Of a stretch of 64,000 nt of DNA, positions 8,142-15,765 are shown in pieces (position 1 is the stretch's first letter; every line of letters begins with the position of its first letter). Source of the DNA: a virus. The stretch is taken from positions 1 to 64,000 of the IMG/VR virus record IMGVR_UViG_3300025000_002059; one strand, written 5' to 3'. Both the position numbers and the translations under genes were made by a program. Under the pieces are notes generated by a model. The model saw only the letters and a program-made list of their open reading frames with translations, did no database searches and had not been told where the DNA came from.

Positions 8142-9056
8142 ATGTTAATCAATGAATTAAAAGATCTCAACGTGGAAGAAGTTTCGCTTGTAGGAAAACC
8201 CGCAAATCAAAGAAAATTTCTTTTATTAAAAAATCAAGAAGAAGGGAGCTGTAATGCAGAAATGTTAAATGAAATTTTAAAGTCTCTTAGTGAATTGGAT
8301 ATTGATCTTGAAAATGAGGAATCGCTTGAGAAAACAATGAAGGCTATGAAGTTAGATACTAATGCCGTTAAGGCCGTTAAGGGTGCGCTGAAATTGATGG
8401 AGGCGTATAAAGAGCAGATTCCAAAAGGGATTTTGGATAAACTCATGTCGATGATGATGGAGTATGAAGAGGGAATGGATTATATGGAACATTCCCAAAA
8501 AGAAAAAATGGGGGCAGGAAAGGAGAAAGAGAAAGGTATGGGCATGAATCCAGAAAAGAAAATTAAAAAGGAAGATGGCTCATTGGATTTGAGTGCTATT
8601 CCAGAAGAATCCCGCGAATTGGTCCAGATGTTATGGAAAGAACAGGAGACAGCGGTTAAGAAAGCTCAGGAATTAGAAACGATTCTTAAAGCGGAACGCG
8701 AAATAAGGATTGCTAAAGAGTTCTTAGATCGTGGGATTGCCTTCCCGAATATTGGGACAGCAGAAGCTGTTGGATCGGTTCTCAGGAAAGCCTACGATGT
8801 TTCCGAGGATTATGGAAAGCAACTAGAAGGTATCCTGAAAGATGCAAATACCAAGATCGAAAAGTCCGAGCTTTTTGTTGAAAAAGGTTCAAATGCAAGA
8901 TCATCGGCAGATACAACTTGGGCCAAGATTGAAGAACTGGCCAAGGGAATTGTCATCAAGGGTGAAGGTCAAACTATGGCGCAGGCGATCGATAGAGTTC
9001 TGGCCGAAAATCCAAAACTCTATGATGAGTACACCAAAGAAAGGAGCGGAAAATAA
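8142..9056 (+). CDS. Scaffold-like protein of the head operon
   Basis: A 304-residue protein, highly charged and predicted helical (long lysine/glutamate stretches around residues 100-160), placed between protease and capsid genes as a scaffold normally is. Its first 30 residues (LKDLNVEEVSLVGKPANQRKF) resemble the conserved N-terminus seen in XkdF-type prohead proteins. Start ATG 8142 follows AAGGATGGTGAG; an upstream ATG at 8109 overlaps the protease gene. It should guide capsid assembly and be removed by the upstream protease. Assignment rests on position and composition more than on a catalytic motif. Confidence 0.65.
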   Translation: MLINELKDLNVEEVSLVGKPANQRKFLLLKNQEEGSCNAEMLNEILKSLSELDIDLENEESLEKTMKAMKLDTNAVKAVKGALKLMEAYKEQIPKGILDKLMSMMMEYEEGMDYMEHSQKEKMGAGKEKEKGMGMNPEKKIKKEDGSLDLSAIPEESRELVQMLWKEQETAVKKAQELETILKAEREIRIAKEFLDRGIAFPNIGTAEAVGSVLRKAYDVSEDYGKQLEGILKDANTKIEKSELFVEKGSNARSSADTTWAKIEELAKGIVIKGEGQTMAQAIDRVLAENPKLYDEYTKERSGK

Positions 9057-9442
9057 TGGGATACGATATCAAAAATTTGAGCTTTTCATTGATTGCATCT
9101 AGCAGTATGCAAAATCGGCAATATCAGGGTGTTAGAGCTTCGACAGCCGCAGATTATTTTGCTATTGGGGCAACAACTGCTGCAATTACGCCTGTTGGTA
9201 TTTTGCAGAATAATCCCCTCACTGGAGAAGCGGGTGAAATTTGGATACCGGGATGTATTTCCAAGATTGCATGTAGAAGTGCATTGAATCCGGGAAGTAA
9301 TTTCTGGATTGCAAACAATGGATTAGCTTATAGTACGGCTGCCATTCCTGCTAAAACATCAATGTATGGGCCTGTTCTTGTTGCTTCTGCATCTAGCGGA
9401 ATTGCTACTGTTGCTTTCTCGGCAGTAGGGATGACAACTTAA
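9056..9442 (+). CDS. Capsid decoration-like protein (DUF2190 type)
   Basis: A 128-residue, small-residue-rich protein between scaffold and major capsid genes. The pattern GATTAAITPVGILQNNPLTGEAGEIWIPG with later glycine/alanine beta segments is typical of the small capsid cement proteins of the DUF2190 group. A good AAAGGAGCGGAAAATA ribosome binding site precedes ATG 9056. It should bind the outer capsid surface and stabilise it. Identification is by pattern and location. Confidence 0.65.
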   Translation: MGYDIKNLSFSLIASSSMQNRQYQGVRASTAADYFAIGATTAAITPVGILQNNPLTGEAGEIWIPGCISKIACRSALNPGSNFWIANNGLAYSTAAIPAKTSMYGPVLVASASSGIATVAFSAVGMTT

Positions 9443-9474
9443 TTCCGGTTTGATTTAAAAAATTTAATATTTTT

Positions 9475-9531
9475 GCACGGTCAAGGCTTTTGCCTAGATT
9501 ACTGAACCCCCCCAGTAAGACCGTGCTTTTT
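9475..9531 (+). terminator. Three-way-junction RNA hairpin with U-tract before the capsid gene
   Basis: An outer 8-bp stem (GCACGGTC 9475-9482 with GACCGTGC 9519-9526) encloses two perfect inner hairpins: AGGC/GCCT with a TTTT loop (9484-9495) and TTACTG/CAGTAA with a C-rich loop (9499-9518). TTTTT follows directly. This may terminate part of the transcripts from the head operon or process the capsid mRNA. The nested structure is more elaborate than a simple terminator. Confidence 0.75.
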
Positions 9532-9610
9532 GTTTGCCAATTTTTCAACACAGGGGGTTTTTTATTATCCGATTTTAGTTAAGTAAACATGAACAGAAGG
9601 AGTGATTAAT

Positions 9611-10585
9611 TTGCCGAATCCAACGCTTAGTGATGTGCACGTAGACCGTGCCTTAACCAACATTTCAGTAGCCTATATTCAAAATACAGAGAAAAATTTT
9701 ATTGCGAACAAGGTATTCCCGATCGTGCCAGTCAATAATCGTAGTGACAAATATTTCGTGTTTAGTCAAGCTGATTTTTTCCGTAATGAAGCTAAATTGA
9801 GGGCACCCGGAGCCGAAACTGCTGGTGGCGGCTATCGCTTGAGCACAGACAATTACTCTTGTGATGTACTCGGATTCCATGCGGATCTTGACGACCAAAC
9901 AAGAGCCAATGCTGATGAACCATTGCAACTTGAGAGAAGCCATACGATTTATGTGACACAGCAAATTCTTCTCAAACGTGAAGTTGACTGGGTTACCAAT
10001 TTCTTCACAACTGGCTTATGGACCGGATCCACCACTGGTACGGATTTAGTCGGAACTGTAGATTTTACGCAATGGGACAATATTGTCAGCACTCCAATTG
10101 AGGATATTACCCAACAATCTGACAGCATTTCTCAAAAGACTGGCTATCGGCCAAATACTCTTGTTTTAGGGCCAGAGGTCTATACCACACTTAAGAATCA
10201 TCCAGATATTCTAGACCGGGTTAAGTACAGCCAAAAAGGGATTATAACCGAAGATATTCTAGCTGTTCTTTTTGATGTGGAAAGAGTTCTTGTTCCAAGG
10301 GCAGTAAGGAATACGGCGGCAGAAGCTGCTACTGCAAGTTACAGTTTCCTCTACGGTAAAAATGCATTCCTCGGATATTCAGCACCAGCACCGGGATTAT
10401 ATCAACCATCGGCTGGATATCTATTCACATGGCAGGGTTTATTCGGAGCTGGGGCCGAAGGTGTGCGGATTAAGAATTTCCGGATGGAGCAAAATGCTGC
10501 AAATAGAATTGAGGGTGAATCTGCTTATAACATGAAAGTTGTTGGTGCGGATCTTGGATGTTTCTTCTCGGCAGCTATAGCTTAG
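9611..10585 (+). CDS. Major capsid protein
   Basis: A 324-residue protein that follows scaffold and decoration genes and has the features of Mu/P2-unlike HK97-fold capsid proteins of this portal class: NTEKNFIANKVFPIVPV near the start, FFRNEAKLRAPGAET, and the P-domain segment RPNTLVLGPEVYTTLKNHPDI around residue 180. TTG 9611 is chosen as start because AAGGAG ends eight bases before it; a GTG at 9602 overlaps that ribosome binding site. Expected to form the icosahedral shell. Confidence 0.85.
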   Translation: MPNPTLSDVHVDRALTNISVAYIQNTEKNFIANKVFPIVPVNNRSDKYFVFSQADFFRNEAKLRAPGAETAGGGYRLSTDNYSCDVLGFHADLDDQTRANADEPLQLERSHTIYVTQQILLKREVDWVTNFFTTGLWTGSTTGTDLVGTVDFTQWDNIVSTPIEDITQQSDSISQKTGYRPNTLVLGPEVYTTLKNHPDILDRVKYSQKGIITEDILAVLFDVERVLVPRAVRNTAAEAATASYSFLYGKNAFLGYSAPAPGLYQPSAGYLFTWQGLFGAGAEGVRIKNFRMEQNAANRIEGESAYNMKVVGADLGCFFSAAIA

Positions 10586-10604
10586 GCATATATATATTAA
10601 AGTT

Positions 10605-10652
10605 GAAATAAAAATGGCTTGTAACTTTAGTTGTTAGGGTCATTTTTATTTC
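10605..10652 (+). terminator. AT-rich inverted repeat after the capsid gene
   Basis: A perfect 12-base inverted repeat (GAAATAAAAATG at 10605-10616 and CATTTTTATTTC at 10641-10652) separated by 24 bases. It lies in the gap after the capsid gene and could be a weak terminator or mRNA 3'-end stabiliser. There is no clear T-tract beyond the stem itself. Confidence 0.5.
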
Positions 10653-10690
10653 GATGTTCATTTTCAATCTTAATGGAGGTGAAATTAAAA

Positions 10691-11077
10691 ATGGGATTCG
10701 AGAAAGAACAACGTCCATTTATGAAAACTTATGATGAGAGATATGCTATACAAGCTATTACTAGTACCGGAACAGCTATCACTGGTTATGGAATAACAAC
10801 TTTATCATCCACAAAAGCAGGAGCATTGACATTTAGGATTGATCCACCACTTTATGCAGGAGTGGATAAGACAGTTATTTGCTTAGTTCAATCTGGTTCA
10901 TCTTCTTCATATAAGATTATCCCAAATACAACTACAGTTCAGTTTGGCTCAACTGTATCCAGTACAGGAAGATCATTCAATTTAAGTGATGCAGGTGAAG
11001 TTGTCCAGTTTGTTGCAATTTCAGCAACCAAATACTTTGTCGTTTCCAATATAGGTTCGACATTCGGATCTAGTTAA
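10691..11077 (+). CDS. Unknown structural-operon protein
   Basis: A 128-residue protein rich in serine, threonine and glycine with alternating beta-type segments (YGITTLSSTKAGALTFRID; VQFGSTVSSTGRSFNL; VVQFVAISATKYFVV). ATG 10691 follows the ribosome binding site ATGGAGGTGAAAT. The all-beta composition and its place behind the capsid suggest a head-surface protein, a head fibre base or a decoration protein. No catalytic motif or known family could be recognised. Confidence 0.6.
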   Translation: MGFEKEQRPFMKTYDERYAIQAITSTGTAITGYGITTLSSTKAGALTFRIDPPLYAGVDKTVICLVQSGSSSSYKIIPNTTTVQFGSTVSSTGRSFNLSDAGEVVQFVAISATKYFVVSNIGSTFGSS

Positions 11078-11120
11078 AAAAAAGATATAAGGGAGGACAG
11101 GGGCAATCCTTTGGGGGGAG

Positions 11121-12035
11121 ATGCCCACTAAATTTATGAATGAAATAGAAACAAATAACCCAATAGAAGTTAAAAATGTTGCCATTGAGCCACCATTAGA
11201 TTTAGAAAAAGTGACAAAGGTTAAAGATGATGTTCTGGAATTTAAACGATATTCAGATAGCGTTATGATCTTAGGATTTGCACCAGATAGTCTTAAATGG
11301 GCACCATTGGACGCTAAAAATATTGATATTTGGGGACTTAATGAACTTTATATGGATAAGCCAAAAATTGCGATTCGTGCGACTGCATGGTTTCAGCTCC
11401 ATGGATATGAGCCACCAACAGTGAGAGATGTTAATCAAGTTAGAAATTTATCATTCCTAAAATGCCCAGTGCTTATGTGGAGAAAACATCCCAATATCCA
11501 AAATTCAATTGAATATCCATTACAAGAAATCATGGAAGAATTTGACATCTATGGCGAAGACATGGCACTGGATCAACCTGATATTAGGCAGAGAGTTTAT
11601 TTCACCAATACGATTTCATGGATGATTGCACTAGCCATTAAAATGGGATACAAGGACATTCAAATTTATGGAGTCAATATGGCACAAGATCAGGAGTTCC
11701 AGCATCAAAGACCAAGCTGCGAATTTTTCCTTGGCTGGGCAAGAGGGAAAGGTATCAAGATATATAAGCCGCCAGTATCGGATTTGCTTTTATCGCCTTT
11801 CCTTTATGGATACGATGATGCAACGGCGTACATGCAGAAACTAGAAGCGCGAAGAAAGGAACTAATAGAGCGGGTCGAGAATACGCGCAGGCAAAGGATA
11901 GGCATGCAAGAGCAGGCTAATCAACAATTACAAGCAGAACAAAATCTATTAGGGGCACTTCATGATGTTGAATACATTATGAGACTTGGAAATCCTGTAA
12001 AGCCGGATAAGTTTTCTAAGCCAGCGAAAGGATGA
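11121..12035 (+). CDS. DUF115/MptE-like Rossmann-fold protein
   Basis: A 304-residue protein. The core resembles the phage and motility-associated DUF115-like group: VMILGFAPDSLKWAP (about 48-62), IDIWGLNELYM, WFQLH, and later TNTISWMIALAIKMGYKDIQIYGVNM (about 175-200), ending in a coiled-coil tail (residues 240-285). Such proteins are linked to nonulosonate transfer or nucleotide-sugar handling elsewhere, which would fit the neuA-like and deacetylase genes at the left edge. The ATG at 11121 abuts GGGGGGAG; an ATG at 11136 is an alternative start with 15-base spacing. Function is inferred. Confidence 0.55.
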   Translation: MPTKFMNEIETNNPIEVKNVAIEPPLDLEKVTKVKDDVLEFKRYSDSVMILGFAPDSLKWAPLDAKNIDIWGLNELYMDKPKIAIRATAWFQLHGYEPPTVRDVNQVRNLSFLKCPVLMWRKHPNIQNSIEYPLQEIMEEFDIYGEDMALDQPDIRQRVYFTNTISWMIALAIKMGYKDIQIYGVNMAQDQEFQHQRPSCEFFLGWARGKGIKIYKPPVSDLLLSPFLYGYDDATAYMQKLEARRKELIERVENTRRQRIGMQEQANQQLQAEQNLLGALHDVEYIMRLGNPVKPDKFSKPAKG

Positions 12036-12041
12036 GTTTAG

Positions 12042-12299
12042 ATGTGCGAGATCTTTTATTTGATCTTAAAAAATGGACATAGGTTTCATGACTCTTGTTT
12101 AGAAGCTGGGCAAATTTATTCATCCGAAGACTTCGAACATGTCCATGAACAGCGAAAAGCAGCTCTTGTTTTAAATAGGATTTTATACAGGGGCACAGAA
12201 TCCGAAGTTAGAGAAAAACGAGCTAAATTATTTGGCATTGAAAATAATAATGAACAAATGGTGGAATCTAAAAAGGAGAAACGTAAGGCGGCTAAATAG
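12042..12299 (+). CDS. Small basic unknown protein
   Basis: An 85-residue protein following the DUF115-like gene by six bases. The first half holds hydrophobic and cysteine residues (MCEIFYLILKNGHRFHDSCLEAG), and the second half is strongly basic and helical, ending KKEKRKAAK. Its 3' end and stop codon form the left arm of the terminator at 12285-12306. No family is recognised; a role in head assembly is suggested only by location. Confidence 0.6.
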   Translation: MCEIFYLILKNGHRFHDSCLEAGQIYSSEDFEHVHEQRKAALVLNRILYRGTESEVREKRAKLFGIENNNEQMVESKKEKRKAAK

Positions 12300-12308
12300 C
12301 CGCCTTTT
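12285..12308 (+). terminator. Rho-independent terminator overlapping a stop codon
   Basis: Perfect 9-bp stem AAGGCGGCT / AGCCGCCTT with AAAT loop, followed by TT. The TAG stop of the preceding gene lies in the hairpin. It probably reduces transcription between the capsid and connector genes. Confidence 0.75.
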
Positions 12309-12333
12309 CCGTTAAGGAGGTGTTAGATTTCGC

Positions 12334-12774
12334 ATGACTTGGAGCTACGAAGGCTATCCCGCAGATAATACGAAAGATGAAGTCCGATTCCTAGTAAGGG
12401 ATACGGATATAACTGAACAATTATTAAGCGATGAGGAAATTTATTATTTACTTTCAGTCTTCCCGAATCCTATCGCTTCGGCAGCCATGGGATGCGAAAC
12501 ACTTTCTAGTAAATTTGCTAGAGATGCATCGGAAAAAACTGTGGGCGATCTTAAAATTAACCTAACTGAAAAAGCAAAATCATTTAGGGACCAAGCATCC
12601 AGACTGTGGGCTTTATCAAAACTATACCGTGGTAGGCCGCAAGTCTATGCGGGCGGAATTTCAGTTGCAGATAAGCAAACTCAGGTGGCTAATAGTGATC
12701 GGGTTAAACCGGATTTCTATAAACACATGAATGATTTTCCGGGGACTGGAACCGGATATGGTTCTTCGAGCTAA
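12334..12774 (+). CDS. Head-tail connector (adaptor) protein
   Basis: A 146-residue protein in the position of the gp6/gp15-type adaptor that docks under the portal. The N-terminal half is helical (TKDEVRFLVRDTDITEQLLSDEEIYYLL), as in these connectors, with a typical middle segment of ASAAMGCETLSSKFA. The ribosome binding site AAGGAGGTG precedes ATG 12334. Start of the head-completion cluster of four genes (adaptor, stopper, tail completion, terminator). Confidence 0.75.
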   Translation: MTWSYEGYPADNTKDEVRFLVRDTDITEQLLSDEEIYYLLSVFPNPIASAAMGCETLSSKFARDASEKTVGDLKINLTEKAKSFRDQASRLWALSKLYRGRPQVYAGGISVADKQTQVANSDRVKPDFYKHMNDFPGTGTGYGSSS

Positions 12775-12794
12775 AGGGGGGTGTTGACTAGCCT

Positions 12795-13139
12795 ATGAGC
12801 TTTGAGCCTGAATTTCTAGAGTTCATGAAAGACACCATTATTAGGAATCAAATCACAGGATATACAGCCTATGGAGCGCCAACACATTCTACTGCATCAA
12901 CAAATTATTCATGCCGAATTGTTAGAGTTCACGACACTATTACAGGGGACGATGGCGCGGAAAAATTAATTGAGTCGATCGTGTATGTTGCATCGACTGG
13001 ATCTTTTGATGCACAGGATTTATTTACATTTCCAGATGGATCTAAACCCATCTTGCAAGCGATGGCTGCTTATCCTGACGAAGATGGACCATATCATCAT
13101 GTTCAATTGAAATTTGGCAATAGATCGGGGAGGGTTTAA
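12795..13139 (+). CDS. Head closure (stopper) protein
   Basis: A 114-residue small beta protein between the adaptor and the gp10-like gene, in the order adaptor, stopper, tail completion that is standard for siphoviruses. The sequence (YSCRIVRVHDTITGDDGAE; ESIVYVASTGSF) fits head-tail joining proteins of the SPP1 gp16/HK97 gp7 kind. Its stop overlaps the next ATG (TAATGG). Assignment relies mainly on synteny. Confidence 0.65.
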   Translation: MSFEPEFLEFMKDTIIRNQITGYTAYGAPTHSTASTNYSCRIVRVHDTITGDDGAEKLIESIVYVASTGSFDAQDLFTFPDGSKPILQAMAAYPDEDGPYHHVQLKFGNRSGRV

Positions 13140-13528
13140 TGGATATTACCGTTACAGGTGTCTCGCGAACCATTAGAACTTTGAGCCGGATGGGCGAAGA
13201 TCTTCTGCCGATTATTGCAGCAGCATTAAACGAAGAGCATGAAAAGATTATGACATTAGCTAAAGAACGAACGCCAGTCGATACCGGGGCATTAAGGGCA
13301 TCCGGACATGTTGTTCCACCAAGAATAGTAGCTCGATCAATACAAAGTATTGGTGCCTTTGGGGGAACCGCAGCACCATATGCAATAGTTGTGCATGAAA
13401 ATCTTTCGGCATTCCACCGAGTCGGGCGATCAAAGTTTTATGAAAGCGCTGTTCAAGACCGAGTATCAAATATAGGCCCGGCAGTAAGAAATGCAGTTCG
13501 AGGATATCTCGTTACAGTTTCCAGATGA
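13139..13528 (+). CDS. HK97 gp10-like tail completion protein
   Basis: A 129-residue protein with the signature of the HK97 gp10 family: helical start, then KERTPVDTGALRASGHV (about residues 41-57) and PYAIVVHENLSAFHRVGRSKF (about 78-98), where the VDTGAL and Y..VH.. pattern is diagnostic. It joins tail to head. It overlaps the previous gene by one base and the next begins after AGGAGGTG at 13530. Confidence 0.85.
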   Translation: MDITVTGVSRTIRTLSRMGEDLLPIIAAALNEEHEKIMTLAKERTPVDTGALRASGHVVPPRIVARSIQSIGAFGGTAAPYAIVVHENLSAFHRVGRSKFYESAVQDRVSNIGPAVRNAVRGYLVTVSR

Positions 13529-13547
13529 TAGGAGGTGTTTTATTAAA

Positions 13548-13964
13548 TTGTTATTAGACGAAGTCGCAAGACACCTTCAAGATGATTCAGTCGGGACAAT
13601 CGGAGTAAATATATTTAAGTCTTACTCACCAAATGCACCGGATACGACTCTTACCGTTTATGAAACAGGAGGTTTTCGACCGCAGGATACATTTGGATCG
13701 ACATGCGAAGTGGCGTGGGAAAATCCTTCGATTCAAATAGTATCAAGATCGACGGATTATGAGACTGCTAGAAGGACAGCGGAGAATGCCTACCGATCAC
13801 TTATAAGTGTTACAAATGAGACGTTAAAAGCTTCAAGTTCTGATGCCGGAAGTTTTTATTTGAGAATTTGGGCGGTACAGTCTCCATTTCGATTAGGCGT
13901 TGATGAAAATGAACGAAATCTGGTAGCCTGCAATTTTGATGTCATGAAAACTTTATCGACATAG
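13548..13964 (+). CDS. Tail terminator protein
   Basis: A 138-residue protein in the tail-terminator slot, after the gp10-like protein and before the tail tube. TTG 13548 is 10 bases after the AGGAGGTG ribosome binding site, so the upstream open frame from 13491 is not expected to be translated. The beta-rich core (TTLTVYETGGFRP; NPSIQIVSRSTDYETARRTAENAYRSL) fits minor-capsid/tail-terminator proteins. Role inferred from order and length. Confidence 0.7.
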   Translation: MLLDEVARHLQDDSVGTIGVNIFKSYSPNAPDTTLTVYETGGFRPQDTFGSTCEVAWENPSIQIVSRSTDYETARRTAENAYRSLISVTNETLKASSSDAGSFYLRIWAVQSPFRLGVDENERNLVACNFDVMKTLST

Positions 13965-13980
13965 AAAGGAGGGGAGGGAC

Positions 13981-14691
13981 TTGACTGGAACTCATGGTAA
14001 ACAGGCTAGAACTTACATCAATGGATACGACCTTAGCGCTTACCTAAATAGTTTCGGAGTAGCACAGACTGCGGATACCGTAGAGACTAGCGCATTTAGC
14101 TCTAGTGATAAAACATATGTGGTTGGATTGAGGGATGCAACAGTATCGGCAGAGGGATTTTTTGCAGGAAGTACAGTCGAAACCGATTATGTGTTTGATC
14201 AAGCATTAGGATCTACGGCGTTATGGTCATACTACCCGGCTGGCCCGGCACTTAGTAATGCTGGATATGGAGCCAAAACGATTGAAACATCTTATGAAAT
14301 TACTAGCCCGATTGATGGTGTCGTTTCTGTAACTGCTGAAGGACAGGCGATTCTTGGTGCTGATAGAATTTTATCGCATCATGATTTGATAGCTGAAACA
14401 ACTACTGGTGCAGAAACATCAATTGATGCTACTGCAGCTAGTACAAGGGGTGCTATAGGTTATTTGCAAGTAACGGGATTTACTTTAGGACAAACTGCTC
14501 AAATCACGATTGAAGACTCTTCAGCAGGGACGTCATGGGCGACACTAATATCATTTTCATCAGGTGGAACTATAGGTGCTCAGAGAGCCATTTCATCAAG
14601 TGGGACAGTTAAGCGATTCACTAGGGCAGCATGGACTATATCATCGAGCAGTGGTTCAGTGACATTTAATGTTGGCATGAAACGTAAATAG
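13981..14691 (+). CDS. Major tail tube protein
   Basis: A 236-residue tail tube protein, starting with TTG 13981 after AAAGGAGGGGAGGGA. The N-terminal domain has the tube-protein pattern YINGYDLSAYLNSFGVAQT ... DTVETSAFSSSDKTYVVGLRDATVSAEGFF, and a glycine/serine-rich beta domain (residues 140-236) is added at the C-terminus, perhaps on the tube surface. The next gene is a shorter paralogue. Expected to polymerise around the tape measure. Confidence 0.85.
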   Translation: MTGTHGKQARTYINGYDLSAYLNSFGVAQTADTVETSAFSSSDKTYVVGLRDATVSAEGFFAGSTVETDYVFDQALGSTALWSYYPAGPALSNAGYGAKTIETSYEITSPIDGVVSVTAEGQAILGADRILSHHDLIAETTTGAETSIDATAASTRGAIGYLQVTGFTLGQTAQITIEDSSAGTSWATLISFSSGGTIGAQRAISSSGTVKRFTRAAWTISSSSGSVTFNVGMKRK

Positions 14692-14708
14692 GAAAGGGGC
14701 TGGATAAA

Positions 14709-15122
14709 TTGGCCGTACATGGAAAGTCAGCGGGGTTTTCAATTACAGATACTGGAGGAACACCAAGATTATTGAATTGTTGGCTTACGAGTGTTTCATT
14801 CCCAAAAACTGCGGATACCGTAGAGGTATCAAATTTTTGTAGTTCTGCAAAAGAGTATGTTGCTGGTCTAAGGGATGCAACTATTTCAATTGAGGGTATA
14901 TGGGCAACGACACCGGACGCATATTTAAGTGGAATCCTTGGCACGTCAGCAGCCTTTGTTTATTATCCGGGGACCACAGCGCCAGTTGCAGGAAAATATG
15001 CGAAATATACTGGTGTGTGTTTTGAGACAAGTTATGAGGTTCCAACGGCCATTGATGCTGCCGCAACCTTTACGGCTGAATTTCAAGTAACTGGAACTGT
15101 TACAAGATCAACCGCAGCCTAA
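14709..15122 (+). CDS. Second tail tube-like protein (paralogue)
   Basis: A 137-residue protein clearly related to the preceding tail tube protein: both have DTVE(V/T)S.F.SS.K.YV.GLRDAT.S.EG followed by a Y(Y)PG/YYPAG element and an F/IETSYE segment. It lacks the extra C-terminal domain. TTG 14709 follows GAAAGGGG. It may form part of the tube together with its neighbour, or a tube end ring; two tube proteins are known in a minority of siphoviruses. Confidence 0.8.
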   Translation: MAVHGKSAGFSITDTGGTPRLLNCWLTSVSFPKTADTVEVSNFCSSAKEYVAGLRDATISIEGIWATTPDAYLSGILGTSAAFVYYPGTTAPVAGKYAKYTGVCFETSYEVPTAIDAAATFTAEFQVTGTVTRSTAA

Positions 15123-15164
15123 ACTATTTTTCTGAAAAAACAAATTTGTGGGGGGAAATTATTC

Positions 15165-15521
15165 ATGACTAAAGCTAAAAAGCGATTATCATCAGAAGAC
15201 ATTCTCAAAGCTTCAGTGCTTCAAGAAAAAGAAGTTCCAGTTGAGCAATGGGGCGGAACTGTTATGATCCGGGAATTTAGTAAAGCACGGCAACAGCAGA
15301 TCAGAAAAGAAGCCACAATGGCTGACGTTATTGATGTCGATAAGCTAGAATTGTTAATGTTTATCCATGGTGTCATTGATCCTGTATTTTCCGAGCAGGA
15401 TTATTTTTCTCTCAGAGAAAAATCAGCAATGGCGATCGATGTTGTGCTCAAAGAAATTATGGCTGTATCGGGACTAAATGAAACAGCCATAAAAGATGCG
15501 GAGAAGAAATTTCGCAATTGA
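15165..15521 (+). CDS. Tail assembly chaperone, upstream frame (gpG-like)
   Basis: A 118-residue protein between tail tube and tape measure, the constant position of gpG-type chaperones that hold the tape measure during tail assembly. The fold is helical (REFSKARQQQIRKEATMADV; LLMFIHGVIDP). The frame ends at TGA 15519-15521. Just before the stop lies AAA TTT CGC (15507-15515), where a +1 (or -2) shift would join it to the downstream T frame. A GGGGGGAAA ribosome binding site precedes ATG 15165. Confidence 0.8.
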   Translation: MTKAKKRLSSEDILKASVLQEKEVPVEQWGGTVMIREFSKARQQQIRKEATMADVIDVDKLELLMFIHGVIDPVFSEQDYFSLREKSAMAIDVVLKEIMAVSGLNETAIKDAEKKFRN

Positions 15522-15687
15522 TGGAGATTTTAGATTTCAATTTATACTAGCAAAAGATCTAGGTAAGACAGTAAGCGAAATAAAACAAATGGGAACGACC
15601 GAATTTTATGAATGGATGGCTTTCTATTCTTATCAAGAGAAGATGAGGAAAGCCGAAGAAGCAAAAGCAAAGTCCAAAAAACGATAA
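15511..15687 (+). CDS. Tail assembly chaperone, frameshifted T extension
   Basis: This frame overlaps the end of the gpG-like frame and continues after it. It reads FAIDGDFRFQFILAKDLGKTV..., then MGTTEFYEWMAFYSYQEK, which is the usual signature of T-type extensions (LG.T..E....T..E...W.A.Y). It lies +1 (equivalently -2) relative to the upstream frame, and the shift could occur at UUU-C (15510-15513). A fused product would be about 177 residues. An ATG at 15496 without a convincing ribosome binding site makes separate translation less likely. Confidence 0.7.
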   Translation, partial: FAIDGDFRFQFILAKDLGKTVSEIKQMGTTEFYEWMAFYSYQEKMRKAEEAKAKSKKR

Positions 15688-15722
15688 ACTCTTAGTCAAC
15701 TAAAGTTGACCGAGAGTTTATC
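15683..15722 (+). terminator. Long hairpin terminator after the tail chaperone
   Basis: Outer 10-bp stem GATAAACTCT / AGAGTTTATC and inner 6-bp stem GTCAAC / GTTGAC with a TAAA loop, followed by TTTATTTT. It separates chaperone from tape measure and probably lowers downstream transcription. Confidence 0.8.
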
Positions 15723-15765
15723 TTTATTTTGACTAATTTTCCATTAAAGGAAGTTGGTGAAATAG

